A DNA stretch of 64,000 bases from Actinoplanes derwentensis (lineage in GTDB: Bacteria; Actinomycetota; Actinomycetes; Mycobacteriales; Micromonosporaceae). Location: NCBI RefSeq assembly GCF_900104725.1, contig NZ_LT629758.1, positions 7,164,001 to 7,228,000 on the forward strand, given 5' to 3'. A program made the position numbers and the translations under genes. Below are positions 41,367-50,255 of the stretch, in pieces. The stretch's first letter is position 1, and each line of letters opens with the position of its first letter. The notes under the pieces are model-generated. The model saw only the letters and a list, made by a program, of their open reading frames with translations, searched no databases and was not told the origin of the DNA.

Positions 41367-44300
41367 CTACTCACCCACCCGGCGCCACAACGGGCCGTCC
41401 GCGTCGAAGATCGCCAACATCCGCTCGTTGCCGTCCACATCGGTGCGCCAGAGCTGAGCGCCGTGCGGCAGGCGGACACTGTCCACCTTGAACTCGGCGA
41501 CCACGTCCCGGCCCTCACCCGGCGCGAACCCGTTGCCCCGGAACGGCGGGCGTTCGATCACCCAGCCGTCCATGGCACGCAGGGCCTGCTCGTTCTGACC
41601 GCCGTAGGGGATGCGGTAGAGACTCGGCCGGTACGCCGGCCAGCGCAGCACGAACGCCTCTTTCGCGTCCGGCTGGAACGGCGACGACTCGTAGAACAAT
41701 CCGAGGGCGCCGAACAACTCGCCCGGCGTCCGCAGGTGCTCGACCTCGGAAGCCCGGTGCACAAAACCGGCGATCCGGTCGTAGCCCCGGTCGAGGTAGT
41801 AGTCGACCTGCTCCGCGCAGATCGTCTTCTGCATGACGGTGGCCTGCTGGGCCTCGTCACTGGCGGGTTGCGGAGCCGGAACCGGGGCGATCGGGAACTC
41901 CGTCACCAGAGTCTCGGCGGGATCCGCACCGAGACCGGCCTCGGTGGCCCAGTTCGCCAGCGCGATGATCTGGGCGCCCGGGTACTTCGCGCCGACCGGA
42001 GTCCCCGGGTTCACCGCGAACGACCAGGACGGATCGGGCCAGTTACGGATCAGCTCGTAGAAGCGGGCCTCGATCGTCCGGGTCGGCTCGCCGAAGTGCT
42101 CGAAGAGCCGGTCCTTGCTGGTGAAGACGATGAGGAACCGCTCGCCGTCGAACTCCTCGGGCAGGAAGGCGAAACCGGACTCGCCGGGCGCACTACCAGG
42201 GCGGGAGTGGCTGGCGACCGGCACGAGCACCTTCGCCAGCAGCAGCGTGGACAGGAAGACATCGGTGTTACCGGTGTCCGCCGCGTCCTGCAGCTCCCGC
42301 TCGGTCTCGTTCGCTGGGACGAACTCCTCGGCAGCCGGACCGCGTGATCCGGTGGCCGACCCGGAGACACCCATGTTCGTCACGGCCGGCGAGGTGTAGC
42401 CACCGTTCGCCACCGGCAGGAGCTGGGTCGCGAAAGCGGACTGGGACTGCGTGGCGTACGCCGACGCCGGACTGCCCTGCGGCGGAAGACCGTAGGACGC
42501 CCCCGGGGCTGAGGACGGCGGAGCGGTGTACGCCTGCGGGGTCGCCGGACCCGAACCGCCTGGAACCGCGGCCCCGTAACCCGAAGCCGGGTAGGAAGCC
42601 GACCGGTCGACACCGGGCGCACCCGGAATCACCGGCGGAAGCAGGTTCGTCATGGTCGTGGCCGCGGGGCTGTCCACGGCCTCGGGCCGCGGCGGCGCGA
42701 TCGACGGCGCGGGCCCGGACGGGCCGAACCGGTCAGTCGCCGAATCCTGCCTGGTCCAGGTGGGGGCGGCGATCTCACCTGTCGGGGTACGGCCGGTGCC
42801 GAGCGCCTGCGCGGCAGCGGCCATCGTCGTGGGCCGCTCGGACGCCGGGGTGACCTGACGGCGCGGCAGCGCGCCAGGAGGCCCACCGGCCGGACTGACC
42901 GGCTGCTGGCCGTTCCCGGGTCCGGCACCATTCCCGGGTCCGGCAGCAGGCCCGGACGGGCCGTAGCCCTGGGCCGCACCGGGTTCAGCCAGGTTGAAGC
43001 CAGGGGCGGCACCGGACGGACCGAAGCCCGGCGAGCCCCCACCAGGACCCGACGGACCGAAACCGGGAGCTCCACCACCGGAACCTTGCGGACCGAAACC
43101 GGGAGCGCCACCGGCAGGACCGGGCGGGCCGAAGCCGGAAGCGCTGGAATCGGGGCCGTAACCGGGAGGTGCGTTGAAAGCGCCGGTGTTCGATCCGGCG
43201 AAGCCGCCGGGCGCGGCGAGGCCTGAGGTCGGCGCGGCGGCCGGAGCCGGAGAGGCCGGGCGGATCGTCGGCGAGGTCGGAGCAGGGCCGCCACCACCAC
43301 CGCTGTTGGCGGCGTTCGTGCTGGACGGGACGAACCCGGCCATGCTCGACATCGAGCCGCCACCGCTTGAGTTACCAGGCTGCCGCCGGGGCAGGGCACC
43401 GCCGAGCGGGGGTGCCGCGGGCGGCGGACCGGCCGGACGGTTGACCGGCGATGGTGCGGGCGGAGCAGGAGCAGGCGGGGCCAGCGGTGCGGGCGCGGGC
43501 GGTGCGGCCGGAGGCGTGGCCCGGTTGCCGGCCCAGTTCTGGTCGACCTGGACTTCCGCCGGGTCGTACGGCGCGACGTGCTCGGGCACCGGCGGTGTGT
43601 TGGCCATCGGGGTCCGGACCGGCAGGGGCGCCTTCAGGTCCTGAAGCGGCCCACGCGGGTCCTCGTCCGAACGGAACGGCATCCCGGCCTTGTCCCAGCC
43701 GGGAGTGGCCATACCGGCACCGTTCACCGGTGAGCCGAAGCCCGGGCCCGAACCGGGACCGGGAATCCCGGAGACCGGGACGGCAGCCGGGTTGCCGGAC
43801 ATCGGAACGGCGGAGACCGGCGCTGGTCCCGGACCGGAGACACCGGGCCCGTAACCAGCACCAGGACCGGCACCGTAAGCAGGACCGGGACCAGGACCGG
43901 CGAACCCGGACACCGGGATCGCGGAAACCGGAGCAGGCCCGGAAGAGGGGAAACCGGGTGCCGGAGCGGCGGAGGCCGGTGCGGAACCGGAATCGGCGAA
44001 CCCGAAAGCCGGGGACGATCCCGGGAATCCGGGCGCCTGACCGTTCCCTGGCCCGGCCGGGCTCTGCGGAGCACCAGGAACAGCTGGCGGCTGGTAGGCG
44101 GCGGGCGCTGCCGGAGCAGCGGGGCTCCGGGTCGGCAGACCGCTGGCGCTGGTCCCACTCGGAGTGCGAACCGGCAGGCCACCAGGCCCGATCGGCGGCT
44201 GGGCGGCAGGCTGCGGCGGACCGAACCCACCCGCGGCGCTACCCATGGAAGAAGAAGCAGGCGCACCCATAGGCGAAGGACCAGGCGTGCCCATCAACGG

Positions 44301-44942
44301 GGCAGACGCACCCATCGATGGGACGGGCGTGCCCACCGGCGGAATCGGGGCCACTGCCGGAGCCACCGCTGGCACGGCAACCGGTGCGGCTGGGGCGGGA
44401 GGCGCGACTGCAGCGCCCGGCTCCGAGTCATAGGTCGGGCCACCGACCGCGCTCTCACCACCGGACCGGCTCGCCGCCAGGGCGGCCGCACCCAGTTCCT
44501 GGATCTTCGAGGCGCCGTTGTTCGCCTCGCGTCCGGGCCCACGGGTGGGCAGCCGCAGATCGCCTCGGGCGAGCTGAGCGACGAACCAGGCCGGAAGGTA
44601 TCCCTCGATGGGCAGGCCGGGGTTGACCGCCAGCCACCACTCGAGATTCGGCCAGGTGTTGGCGAGTTCGGCGTACGGCACTCGCCGAGCCGACCCCGTG
44701 TAATCCGCCAGACAGGACCTCAATGCGGCGTTCGACGTGAACGCCAGCACGTGGGTGCGACCACCCGTGCTCCACGTGCCCCAGCCCATCGGCGCAAGGC
44801 CGGCCAGAACGTCAGCGGAGACCGGTAACAGTAGGTCGACACCGGCGAGAATGCGGAAGTAAGACTCCTGGTCGTCGGTGCGCAACGCGTCGCGCATCGC
44901 GACTTCGGCGTCCGTAGCCGGTTCCCACTCGGACACGTCCAC
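41367..44942 (-). CDS. giant SseB-domain protein with Pro/Gly/Ala-rich linker, type VII associated
   Basis: 1191 residues. An N-terminal SseB-type domain (about 10-125: RDALRTDDQESYFRILAG, LLLPVSADVL, LEWWLAVNPGLPIEGYLPAW) and a second, similar one at about 905-1030 (TERELQDAADTGNTDVFLST, FLIVFTSKDRLFEHFG, PSWSFAVNPGTPVGAKYPG) are separated by some 750 residues of Pro/Gly/Ala/Ser linker. A third unit (EQVDYYLDRGYDRIAGFVHRAS) ends the protein. SseB proteins are secretion-associated in actinobacteria. There is no signal peptide. GTG 44942 follows GGGGAGAGG. TTGTGA/TAGGTT about 45-75 bases upstream may be its promoter. Its size and linker suggest a scaffold; function is unknown. Confidence 0.75.
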   Translation of the reverse strand: MDVSEWEPATDAEVAMRDALRTDDQESYFRILAGVDLLLPVSADVLAGLAPMGWGTWSTGGRTHVLAFTSNAALRSCLADYTGSARRVPYAELANTWPNLEWWLAVNPGLPIEGYLPAWFVAQLARGDLRLPTRGPGREANNGASKIQELGAAALAASRSGGESAVGGPTYDSEPGAAVAPPAPAAPVAVPAVAPAVAPIPPVGTPVPSMGASAPLMGTPGPSPMGAPASSSMGSAAGGFGPPQPAAQPPIGPGGLPVRTPSGTSASGLPTRSPAAPAAPAAYQPPAVPGAPQSPAGPGNGQAPGFPGSSPAFGFADSGSAPASAAPAPGFPSSGPAPVSAIPVSGFAGPGPGPAYGAGPGAGYGPGVSGPGPAPVSAVPMSGNPAAVPVSGIPGPGSGPGFGSPVNGAGMATPGWDKAGMPFRSDEDPRGPLQDLKAPLPVRTPMANTPPVPEHVAPYDPAEVQVDQNWAGNRATPPAAPPAPAPLAPPAPAPPAPSPVNRPAGPPPAAPPLGGALPRRQPGNSSGGGSMSSMAGFVPSSTNAANSGGGGGPAPTSPTIRPASPAPAAAPTSGLAAPGGFAGSNTGAFNAPPGYGPDSSASGFGPPGPAGGAPGFGPQGSGGGAPGFGPSGPGGGSPGFGPSGAAPGFNLAEPGAAQGYGPSGPAAGPGNGAGPGNGQQPVSPAGGPPGALPRRQVTPASERPTTMAAAAQALGTGRTPTGEIAAPTWTRQDSATDRFGPSGPAPSIAPPRPEAVDSPAATTMTNLLPPVIPGAPGVDRSASYPASGYGAAVPGGSGPATPQAYTAPPSSAPGASYGLPPQGSPASAYATQSQSAFATQLLPVANGGYTSPAVTNMGVSGSATGSRGPAAEEFVPANETERELQDAADTGNTDVFLSTLLLAKVLVPVASHSRPGSAPGESGFAFLPEEFDGERFLIVFTSKDRLFEHFGEPTRTIEARFYELIRNWPDPSWSFAVNPGTPVGAKYPGAQIIALANWATEAGLGADPAETLVTEFPIAPVPAPQPASDEAQQATVMQKTICAEQVDYYLDRGYDRIAGFVHRASEVEHLRTPGELFGALGLFYESSPFQPDAKEAFVLRWPAYRPSLYRIPYGGQNEQALRAMDGWVIERPPFRGNGFAPGEGRDVVAEFKVDSVRLPHGAQLWRTDVDGNERMLAIFDADGPLWRRVGE

Positions 44943-45019
44943 CTCTCCCCACGCGTGTCAACGAGCCAACTCAACGCGTATAACCTACAAGGTCAGGCCG
45001 CAATCACAATGGGCGGCGG

Positions 45020-45060
45020 CATGCTGACAATCGGAACGTACTTTTGGCACGTTCAGCATG
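45020..45060. repeat. interrupted inverted repeat between the SseB-domain and WXG100 genes
   Basis: CATGCTG (45020-45026) pairs with CAGCATG (45054-45060), and AACGT (45035-45039) with ACGTT (45049-45053). An 8-base bulge lies between them on the left side. It sits in the 247-base spacer, so it may be an operator or processing/attenuation structure within the minus-strand type VII operon. Confidence 0.45.
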
Positions 45061-45189
45061 ACCTCGCCCAGCCCCCGCGAACACCCCTCGATCGCCTGAG
45101 GCGATCATCCAACAACCGATGGTAACCGCGGGAGCCGGCCTGGCCACTACGCGAACGGGCGACCCGTGCCTCGACTCACCGACAGCGCC

Positions 45190-45483
45190 TCACTGGAAGC
45201 GCTGGGTCGCCGCCCGCTCGGTGTCGCCGTAATCGCTCGCCGAGTCGGTGACCGCGCCCTGGATCTGCCGCAGGATGTTGGACAGGTCCTCGGAGGCGTT
45301 CCGCCAGCGCTGCTGACGCTCCGCGTAAGCCTCCTTCGCGGCACCGTCCCACTCCTGGGACAGTGCGCCGCCGACGGACTCGGCCTCGTCGAGCTTGGCG
45401 CGCAGCGTGCCCAGCGCCTTCTGGATGTCGGCGCTCGCCTGCTGGAGCGCGCCGAAGTTGACAAGCAGCATGCCGTCACTCAT
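45190..45483 (-). CDS. WXG100 family protein (EsxB/CFP-10-like)
   Basis: 97 residues, near the standard 100. Two helices are joined by the WXG turn (SQEWDGAAKEAYAERQQRW, W-D-G). The C-terminal end, SDYGDTERAATQRFQ, has a Tyr but not an exact YxxxD signal, so its partner may carry the export motif. Typical heterodimer half of a type VII substrate pair. Start ATG 45483 has GGAGGA six bases upstream. It follows the EsxA-like gene by 17 bases, so they are co-transcribed. Secretion through the EccE-containing system is inferred. Confidence 0.9.
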   Translation of the reverse strand: MSDGMLLVNFGALQQASADIQKALGTLRAKLDEAESVGGALSQEWDGAAKEAYAERQQRWRNASEDLSNILRQIQGAVTDSASDYGDTERAATQRFQ

Positions 45484-45500
45484 GGGTTTCCTCCGTTAGA

Positions 45501-45818
45501 TCAGAGCGGAAGGGAGAACGTGCCGCCGGTCTTGGCGACGCGGGAAGCGGCCTCACTGTCGGAGGCGGTGTAGCTGGTGCCGGAGGTGCGAATCGCCTCC
45601 GCGGTCTCGGAGAGCGCGTTGTTGAGGCTCCGGAGGTCAGCCGCATATTCCTGCTTGACCTGCTCGAACGCGGAAGCGCCGAGGCCCTTCCACGAGCCGC
45701 TGAGCACCGACAGCTCGTTCATCAGGTCGGACAGCATCTTCTGCAGGTCGTTGTTGACCTCATCGAACTTCGCGGCAGCGCTCGCCATCGAATCGGCACT
45801 GGCTCTGGTCTCTGCCAT
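45501..45818 (-). CDS. WXG100 family protein (EsxA-like)
   Basis: 105 residues, two long helices with the turn SGSWKGLGASAFEQVKQEY (W-K-G). Near the C-terminus, SYTASDSEAASRV contains YxxxD, the type VII export signal. Paired with the downstream WXG100 gene as a likely EsxA-EsxB heterodimer. Start ATG 45818, with GAGAGGGG about nine bases upstream. Divergent from eccE across about 280 bases that include a DnaA-box-like TGTGGATAA (45979-45987). Confidence 0.9.
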   Translation of the reverse strand: MAETRASADSMASAAAKFDEVNNDLQKMLSDLMNELSVLSGSWKGLGASAFEQVKQEYAADLRSLNNALSETAEAIRTSGTSYTASDSEAASRVAKTGGTFSLPL

Positions 45819-46100
45819 CGGACGTCACCCCTCTCGTAGAACAATCCGCTGTGGACCAGCGCCACATCGACGCGGGCCACTAGGCTAGCCGGTCGCGACC
45901 AGGCTCGCCGCCCGCGATCGACATCGGCGCCGACGTTAGCCGCCCGAAGCGACCCGCGTCAGCCCCCGGGCCGCAACCTGTGGATAACCCCGCATTCCTG
46001 CTCAGGGCTGTGGACGGCCCCAGATCAAACGGCTCGCTGCCCTACGATGGGCCGCGCGTCACCGTGCATGACCGTCCGGCAACCGAAAGGGTGGGGCCTC

Positions 46101-47882
46101 GTGAGCACCGAAGTCGCGGTTCCCATGACCGAAAGCCTGATCCGGCCACGCCTTGGGGGCCGGATGCTCGGTGTCCGGCCGGAGCAGATCGTCGCGACCC
46201 AGGTCGCGGTGGTTCTGGTGCTGACCGGGCTGGTGCTGGGCGGGATCGCCATGGTTCCGGCCGTCGCCGTCGCGGCCGGTGTGCTGGCCCTGACCTGGCT
46301 GCGGTTGCGGGGCCGGTGGGCCTTCCAGTGGCTCGGCGTCGCGGCCCGGTTCGGCGGCCGCCGGCGGGCCGCCCCGGTCGACAGCCCCGGTGCGCTGATG
46401 GCCTATGCGGCGCCCCGGGTCCGGATGACGACTCTGGACCTGCCCACTGGGCCGGCTGCCGTGTTCGCCGACGATTCGGGCCTCACCGTCCTGGTCGAGC
46501 TGGGTGATCCGGCTGACGAGGCGTCACCCATCCCCTCCTTCTCGACGCTGCTGCACGCCACCGGGCGAGACCAGTCCCCGTCCGGTGACGATCAGCCCCA
46601 GATCCGGGTCCAGCTCGTGCTGAGTGCCGTCTCCGCGCTGTCCAGCCGGGCGGGCACCGACCGGGCGCAGGGCTCCTATCGCACTCTCGCCGAGGGCAGT
46701 TCGCTCGGCCATCTGCGGGCGGTGCTCGCACTGCGGGTCTCCCGGGCCGGCGGCTGGTCGGAGGACGAGCTGCACCGCAGTCTCGGCGGGTTGACCCGCA
46801 GGCTGACCCGCCGTCTCGGCACCTCCCAGGCCCGTCCGCTGGGTGACGTCGCCGCCCAGCGGGCCATGGCGGACCTGGCGAACATCGAGGGCGGCGATTC
46901 CACCGGTGGCCGGGAGAGCTGGAACAACCTGAGCCTCGGCGGTCTGGTCCAGGCGACGTTCCGGTGTCAGCCGGCGTCCGGGGCGGATCTGTCCGGCAAC
47001 CTGGTCACCCGCATCCTGCATCTGCCGGCCGCCGCCACCACGGTGTCCCTGACGCCGACGGCACTCTTCGTCCGGCTGGCCGCGCCCGACGTCACCGAGT
47101 TGGAAGCGGCGTCCCGGGCGCTGCGGTCGCTGCTCGCCGCCGAGCATGTGCGGCTTCGCCGGTGGGATGGGGCGCACCTGCCCGGCCTGACCGCGACGCT
47201 GCCGCTCGGTGGCGCGGCGGTGGACGGCCCGGTGTTCGGTGTTCCCGAGGTGCCGATCAGTCCGGCCGGCATGATGCTCGGCCGCAACCAGAGCGGCGGG
47301 CCGGTCCTGATTCGCCTGTTCCGGCCGGAGCCGACCCGCGCACTGCTGGTGGGCGGGCTGCCGGGAGCGCACATGCTGGCGTTCCGGGCGATGGCGGTGG
47401 GCGCCCGGGTGCTTGTCCGGACGACTCGGCCGCAGGCGTGGGAGCCGTTCGTGCGTGGCGCGGCCGTCCCCGGCGACTCGATCACGGTGATGCCGGCCGG
47501 GCGGCCGTTCGAGGCCCCGGCCGGTTCGGTGCGGCGCCCCGCGCTGACGATTCTGGACACCGGCACGGCACCGTCCGGGCCGGAGCCGGACCGGGAGGCC
47601 GGCTGGCGGACCACCCTGATCGTGCGGGACGACTTCGGGGCCTCCGACGTGCCCCATGCCACTGAGGCCGACCTGGTGGTGCTTCAGCAACTCCGGCCGG
47701 CCGAGGCGACCCTGCTCGGCAACACGCTCGGGCTCGGCGACACCGCGAAGTACTTCCCCCGGATGCGTCCCGACATGCTCGCGGTGATCAACCGGCGGGC
47801 GGTCCGCTGGGCGGTGTGGTCCCAGACCCCGATCGAGCAGAGCTTGATCGGGGAGCCGTTGCGCGGTCAGTCAGCACCCTGA
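46101..47882 (+). CDS. eccE: type VII secretion core membrane protein EccE
   Basis: 593 residues. Two N-terminal membrane helices (QIVATQVAVVLVLTGLVLGG, VPAVAVAAGVLALTWLRLRG) precede a large soluble domain, the EccE layout. Within it are LRAVLALRVSRAGGWSEDEL and the SLTPTALFVRLAAPDVTELE region. EccE is a periphery subunit of the mycobacterial ESX membrane complex. The other Ecc subunits (B, C, D) and MycP are not in the window, so the locus is split. Start GTG 46101 follows AAAGGGTGGGG; longer frames start at 46047. Confidence 0.85.
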   Translation: MSTEVAVPMTESLIRPRLGGRMLGVRPEQIVATQVAVVLVLTGLVLGGIAMVPAVAVAAGVLALTWLRLRGRWAFQWLGVAARFGGRRRAAPVDSPGALMAYAAPRVRMTTLDLPTGPAAVFADDSGLTVLVELGDPADEASPIPSFSTLLHATGRDQSPSGDDQPQIRVQLVLSAVSALSSRAGTDRAQGSYRTLAEGSSLGHLRAVLALRVSRAGGWSEDELHRSLGGLTRRLTRRLGTSQARPLGDVAAQRAMADLANIEGGDSTGGRESWNNLSLGGLVQATFRCQPASGADLSGNLVTRILHLPAAATTVSLTPTALFVRLAAPDVTELEAASRALRSLLAAEHVRLRRWDGAHLPGLTATLPLGGAAVDGPVFGVPEVPISPAGMMLGRNQSGGPVLIRLFRPEPTRALLVGGLPGAHMLAFRAMAVGARVLVRTTRPQAWEPFVRGAAVPGDSITVMPAGRPFEAPAGSVRRPALTILDTGTAPSGPEPDREAGWRTTLIVRDDFGASDVPHATEADLVVLQQLRPAEATLLGNTLGLGDTAKYFPRMRPDMLAVINRRAVRWAVWSQTPIEQSLIGEPLRGQSAP

Positions 47883-47942
47883 TTTCTTAACTCCGGCATA
47901 GATCTCCGAGGGATCGCGGGGTGTCGTTTCCACAGGTGGACA

Positions 47943-47970
47943 GCCCATGGCACGATCGCGTGCCATGGGC
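47943..47970. promoter_or_regulatory. near-perfect 28-bp palindrome over the start of the holin-like gene
   Basis: GCCCATGGCACG (47943-47954) and CGTGCCATGGGC (47959-47970) are exact complements across ATCG. The ATG codons at 47947 and 47965 lie in the two arms. In mRNA, a 12-bp stem would cover the start codon; in DNA, it looks like a strong operator. Confidence 0.7.
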
Positions 47971-48342
47971 ATCCTCATCCGGCTGGTGATCACCGCCGTT
48001 TCGCTGTGGATCGCGACACTCGTGATCGACGGCATCGAGTTGAACACCGACAGCACTACCGCCAAGGTGGGCACGCTGCTCGCCGTCGCGGTGATCTTCG
48101 GTCTCGTCAACGCGGTCCTACGGCCGATCATCAAGACGATCGGCTGCGGTCTGTACGTTCTGACGCTCGGCCTGGTCGCGATTCTGGTCAATGGTCTGCT
48201 TCTACTCCTGACCAGCTGGATCGCCTCGCAGTTCGATCTGGGCTTCCACGTGGACGGCGTTCTGCCGGCCGTTCTCGGCGCGCTGCTCGTCGGCGTCGTG
48301 AGCTGGGTGCTGAACATGCTGGTCCCGGACGGCGACGACTAA
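47947..48342 (+). CDS. phage holin superfamily IV-like membrane protein
   Basis: 131 residues with four membrane segments (LIRLVITAVSLWIATLVI, KVGTLLAVAVIFGLVNAVL, CGLYVLTLGLVAILVNGLLLL, VLPAVLGALLVGVVSWVLNML). It fits the small family of actinobacterial four-helix holin-like proteins (Phage_holin_4_2), whose cellular role is unknown. The N-terminal arm contains alternative starts ATG 47947 (with AGGTGG upstream) and ATG 47965 (MGILIRLV). The palindrome spanning both might control translation. No phage genes are near. Confidence 0.8.
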   Translation: MARSRAMGILIRLVITAVSLWIATLVIDGIELNTDSTTAKVGTLLAVAVIFGLVNAVLRPIIKTIGCGLYVLTLGLVAILVNGLLLLLTSWIASQFDLGFHVDGVLPAVLGALLVGVVSWVLNMLVPDGDD

Positions 48343-48476
48343 CCAGGCCACGACACCAGGGCCCGACAACAAGGCCACGACGCCAGAGCGCGACGTGGGC
48401 CACAGCCTGCGAATCGGCCTCGTGACCTGGTTCATATGCAAGGACCGCAGAATCCCCCCGCCCTTACCGTGGGGGG

Positions 48477-49406
48477 ATGAGCGACGAGCGGCGTGGATAC
48501 GTGTACGGCCTGGTGGCCTACACGATGTGGGGCTTCTTCCCGATCTACTTCAAAATGCTCCGCCCGTCGCCGCCACTGGAGATCCTGGCGCACCGGGTGC
48601 TCTGGTCGGTCGTCTTCATCGCCCTGGTGCTCGGTGCGATGCGCAACTGGCGTTTCCTCGGGCGGCTGCTGCGTACTCCGCGGCTGCTCGGCGGGATCTC
48701 CCTGGCCGCCGTGTTGATCGGGATCAACTGGGGCACGTACATCTACGCGGTCAACTCGTCGCGGGTGGTGGAGACGGCTCTCGGCTACTTCATCACGCCG
48801 CTGGTCGTCGTCCTGCTGGGTGTGACGGTGCTGCGGGAGCGGCTCCGGGCACTGCAGTGGGTGGCGATCGGGGTCGGCGGGCTGGCTGTGGCGATCCTGG
48901 CGCTCGACTACGGGCACCTGCCGTACGTCGCCTTGACCCTGGCCGCGTCGTTCGGCTGCTACAGCCTGATCAAGAAGCGGATGTCACTGCCGCCCGCGGA
49001 GGGCCTGTTCGTCGAGTCGGCGGTGCTCGCGCTGCCCGCGCTGGCCTTCCTGACGTGGCTCAACGTCGCCGGTGGAACCGACGGCGGCGCGAAGTTCGGG
49101 CAGGTCTCGGTCACACATACGCTGTTGATGATCTTCTCGGGGGTGGCGACCGCGGTGCCGCTGCTGTTGTTCGCCGGCGCCGCCAACCGGGTGCCGCTGG
49201 TCGGGTTGGGCATCCTGCAGTACATCGCCCCGATCCTGCAGCTCGCGGTCGGTGTGCTGCTCTATCACGAGCCGATGCCGCTGGCCCGGCTCGCCGGTTT
49301 CGGGCTGGTCTGGATCGCACTGATCATCTTCACCGTGGACGGTATCCGCAGCGCCCGGACCGCGGCGCGGAACCGTGCGGCAGCCGCCGCCCTGCCCGTT
49401 CACTGA
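48477..49406 (+). CDS. rarD: EamA-family transporter RarD
   Basis: 309 residues with ten helices in the EamA (DMT) pattern. MWGFFPIYFKMLRPSPPLEILAHRVLWS at the start is the RarD signature, and GINWGTYIYAVNSSRVVETALGYFITPL near 80 completes it. RarD proteins are drug/metabolite exporters; in E. coli RarD gives chloramphenicol resistance. The substrate here is unknown. TACCGT (48465-48470) six bases before the ATG marks a leaderless transcript. The neighbours do not show a related function. Confidence 0.93.
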   Translation: MSDERRGYVYGLVAYTMWGFFPIYFKMLRPSPPLEILAHRVLWSVVFIALVLGAMRNWRFLGRLLRTPRLLGGISLAAVLIGINWGTYIYAVNSSRVVETALGYFITPLVVVLLGVTVLRERLRALQWVAIGVGGLAVAILALDYGHLPYVALTLAASFGCYSLIKKRMSLPPAEGLFVESAVLALPALAFLTWLNVAGGTDGGAKFGQVSVTHTLLMIFSGVATAVPLLLFAGAANRVPLVGLGILQYIAPILQLAVGVLLYHEPMPLARLAGFGLVWIALIIFTVDGIRSARTAARNRAAAAALPVH

Positions 49407-49446
49407 GGCAGGCGCAACCGCAGCCAACCGGTCTGATCGGGCCGGG

Positions 49447-50127
49447 TCACCGCGGGGGTTCGTAGACGAGCATGACCTTGCCGTCGTAACGGACCAGTTC
49501 GAGCCGTGCCAGGCTGCCCTGCGCGAAGTGGGTGGCCGCCGGCATCAGGAAGTCCGCGCCGGGTTGTGCCAGCCACGAGCCGAGTTGTTCCCGCTGCTCG
49601 TCCGGCCCGTACGCGATGAGCCGGAACGTGTAGGGCTTGCCGGTGCTGCTGTATTCGCAGTGCATCTCGACCCGGCTGCCGCCGGGGGTGCTGGTGATCC
49701 GGACGGTGGCCGCGATCGGTGAGCCGTTCTCGACAGCCGTCATCGCGATCGCCGGACCGAGCGGTGGCCCGGCCGGGTTGTCCCGGTTCATCGCCCATGC
49801 GGTGACCCCACCGCCGATGCCGAGCACCAGAACAGCCGCGACCGCGGTGCTGGCGATCCGGGTCCGCAGCACCCGGGACTTCTTGACGGCCGGCCGAGAC
49901 GGCGGCCGGGGCGACGGCCGATGGGAAGAGAACAGATCCGGGTCGAGCAGCCGTTCGAACTCGTCCGCGTCGAGCCGGTCCAGCATGTCCGGCACCTGTG
50001 CCAGATCGGCTACGGCCTCCCGGCAGAACGAACATGTCGCCAGGTGGTTCTCGTATGCGGCCCGCTCGATCGGCGACAACGCGCCGAGGACATAGGCGGC
50101 GTCGTCGTGCCCGTCCTCGCATCGCAT
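49447..50127 (-). CDS. zinc-finger (ZAS) anti-sigma factor, orphan
   Basis: 226 residues. The N-terminal ZAS domain is CEDGHDDAAYVLGAL...NHLATCSFC, with the His-x3-Cys-x2-Cys zinc motif near residue 28-35. One membrane helix (TRIASTAVAAVLVLGIGGGV) near 95-115 is followed by an extracytoplasmic domain ending in YEPPR. Such proteins hold an ECF sigma factor until a signal arrives. No ECF sigma gene is adjacent here; the neighbour upstream is an IclR regulator, so the partner must lie elsewhere. Start ATG 50127 with AGGAGG nine bases upstream. Confidence 0.87.
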   Translation of the reverse strand: MRCEDGHDDAAYVLGALSPIERAAYENHLATCSFCREAVADLAQVPDMLDRLDADEFERLLDPDLFSSHRPSPRPPSRPAVKKSRVLRTRIASTAVAAVLVLGIGGGVTAWAMNRDNPAGPPLGPAIAMTAVENGSPIAATVRITSTPGGSRVEMHCEYSSTGKPYTFRLIAYGPDEQREQLGSWLAQPGADFLMPAATHFAQGSLARLELVRYDGKVMLVYEPPR

Positions 50128-50255
50128 CCGTACCGCCTCCTACTGGGTCTGCCCTTCCCGGTTGGAGGTACGCGGCTTGAGCCGCGAAGGTTCAACGGAG
50201 CCTTAGAACTCCACCTCAAGCCGTGGCGGCCCGAATCCGGAGAGCAACCACCCTT

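Noticed and set aside
47947-48342. Prophage remnant suggested by the holin-like protein
   Set aside because: No integrase, capsid, lysin or att site is nearby. Small four-helix holin-like proteins are ordinary chromosomal genes in actinobacteria.
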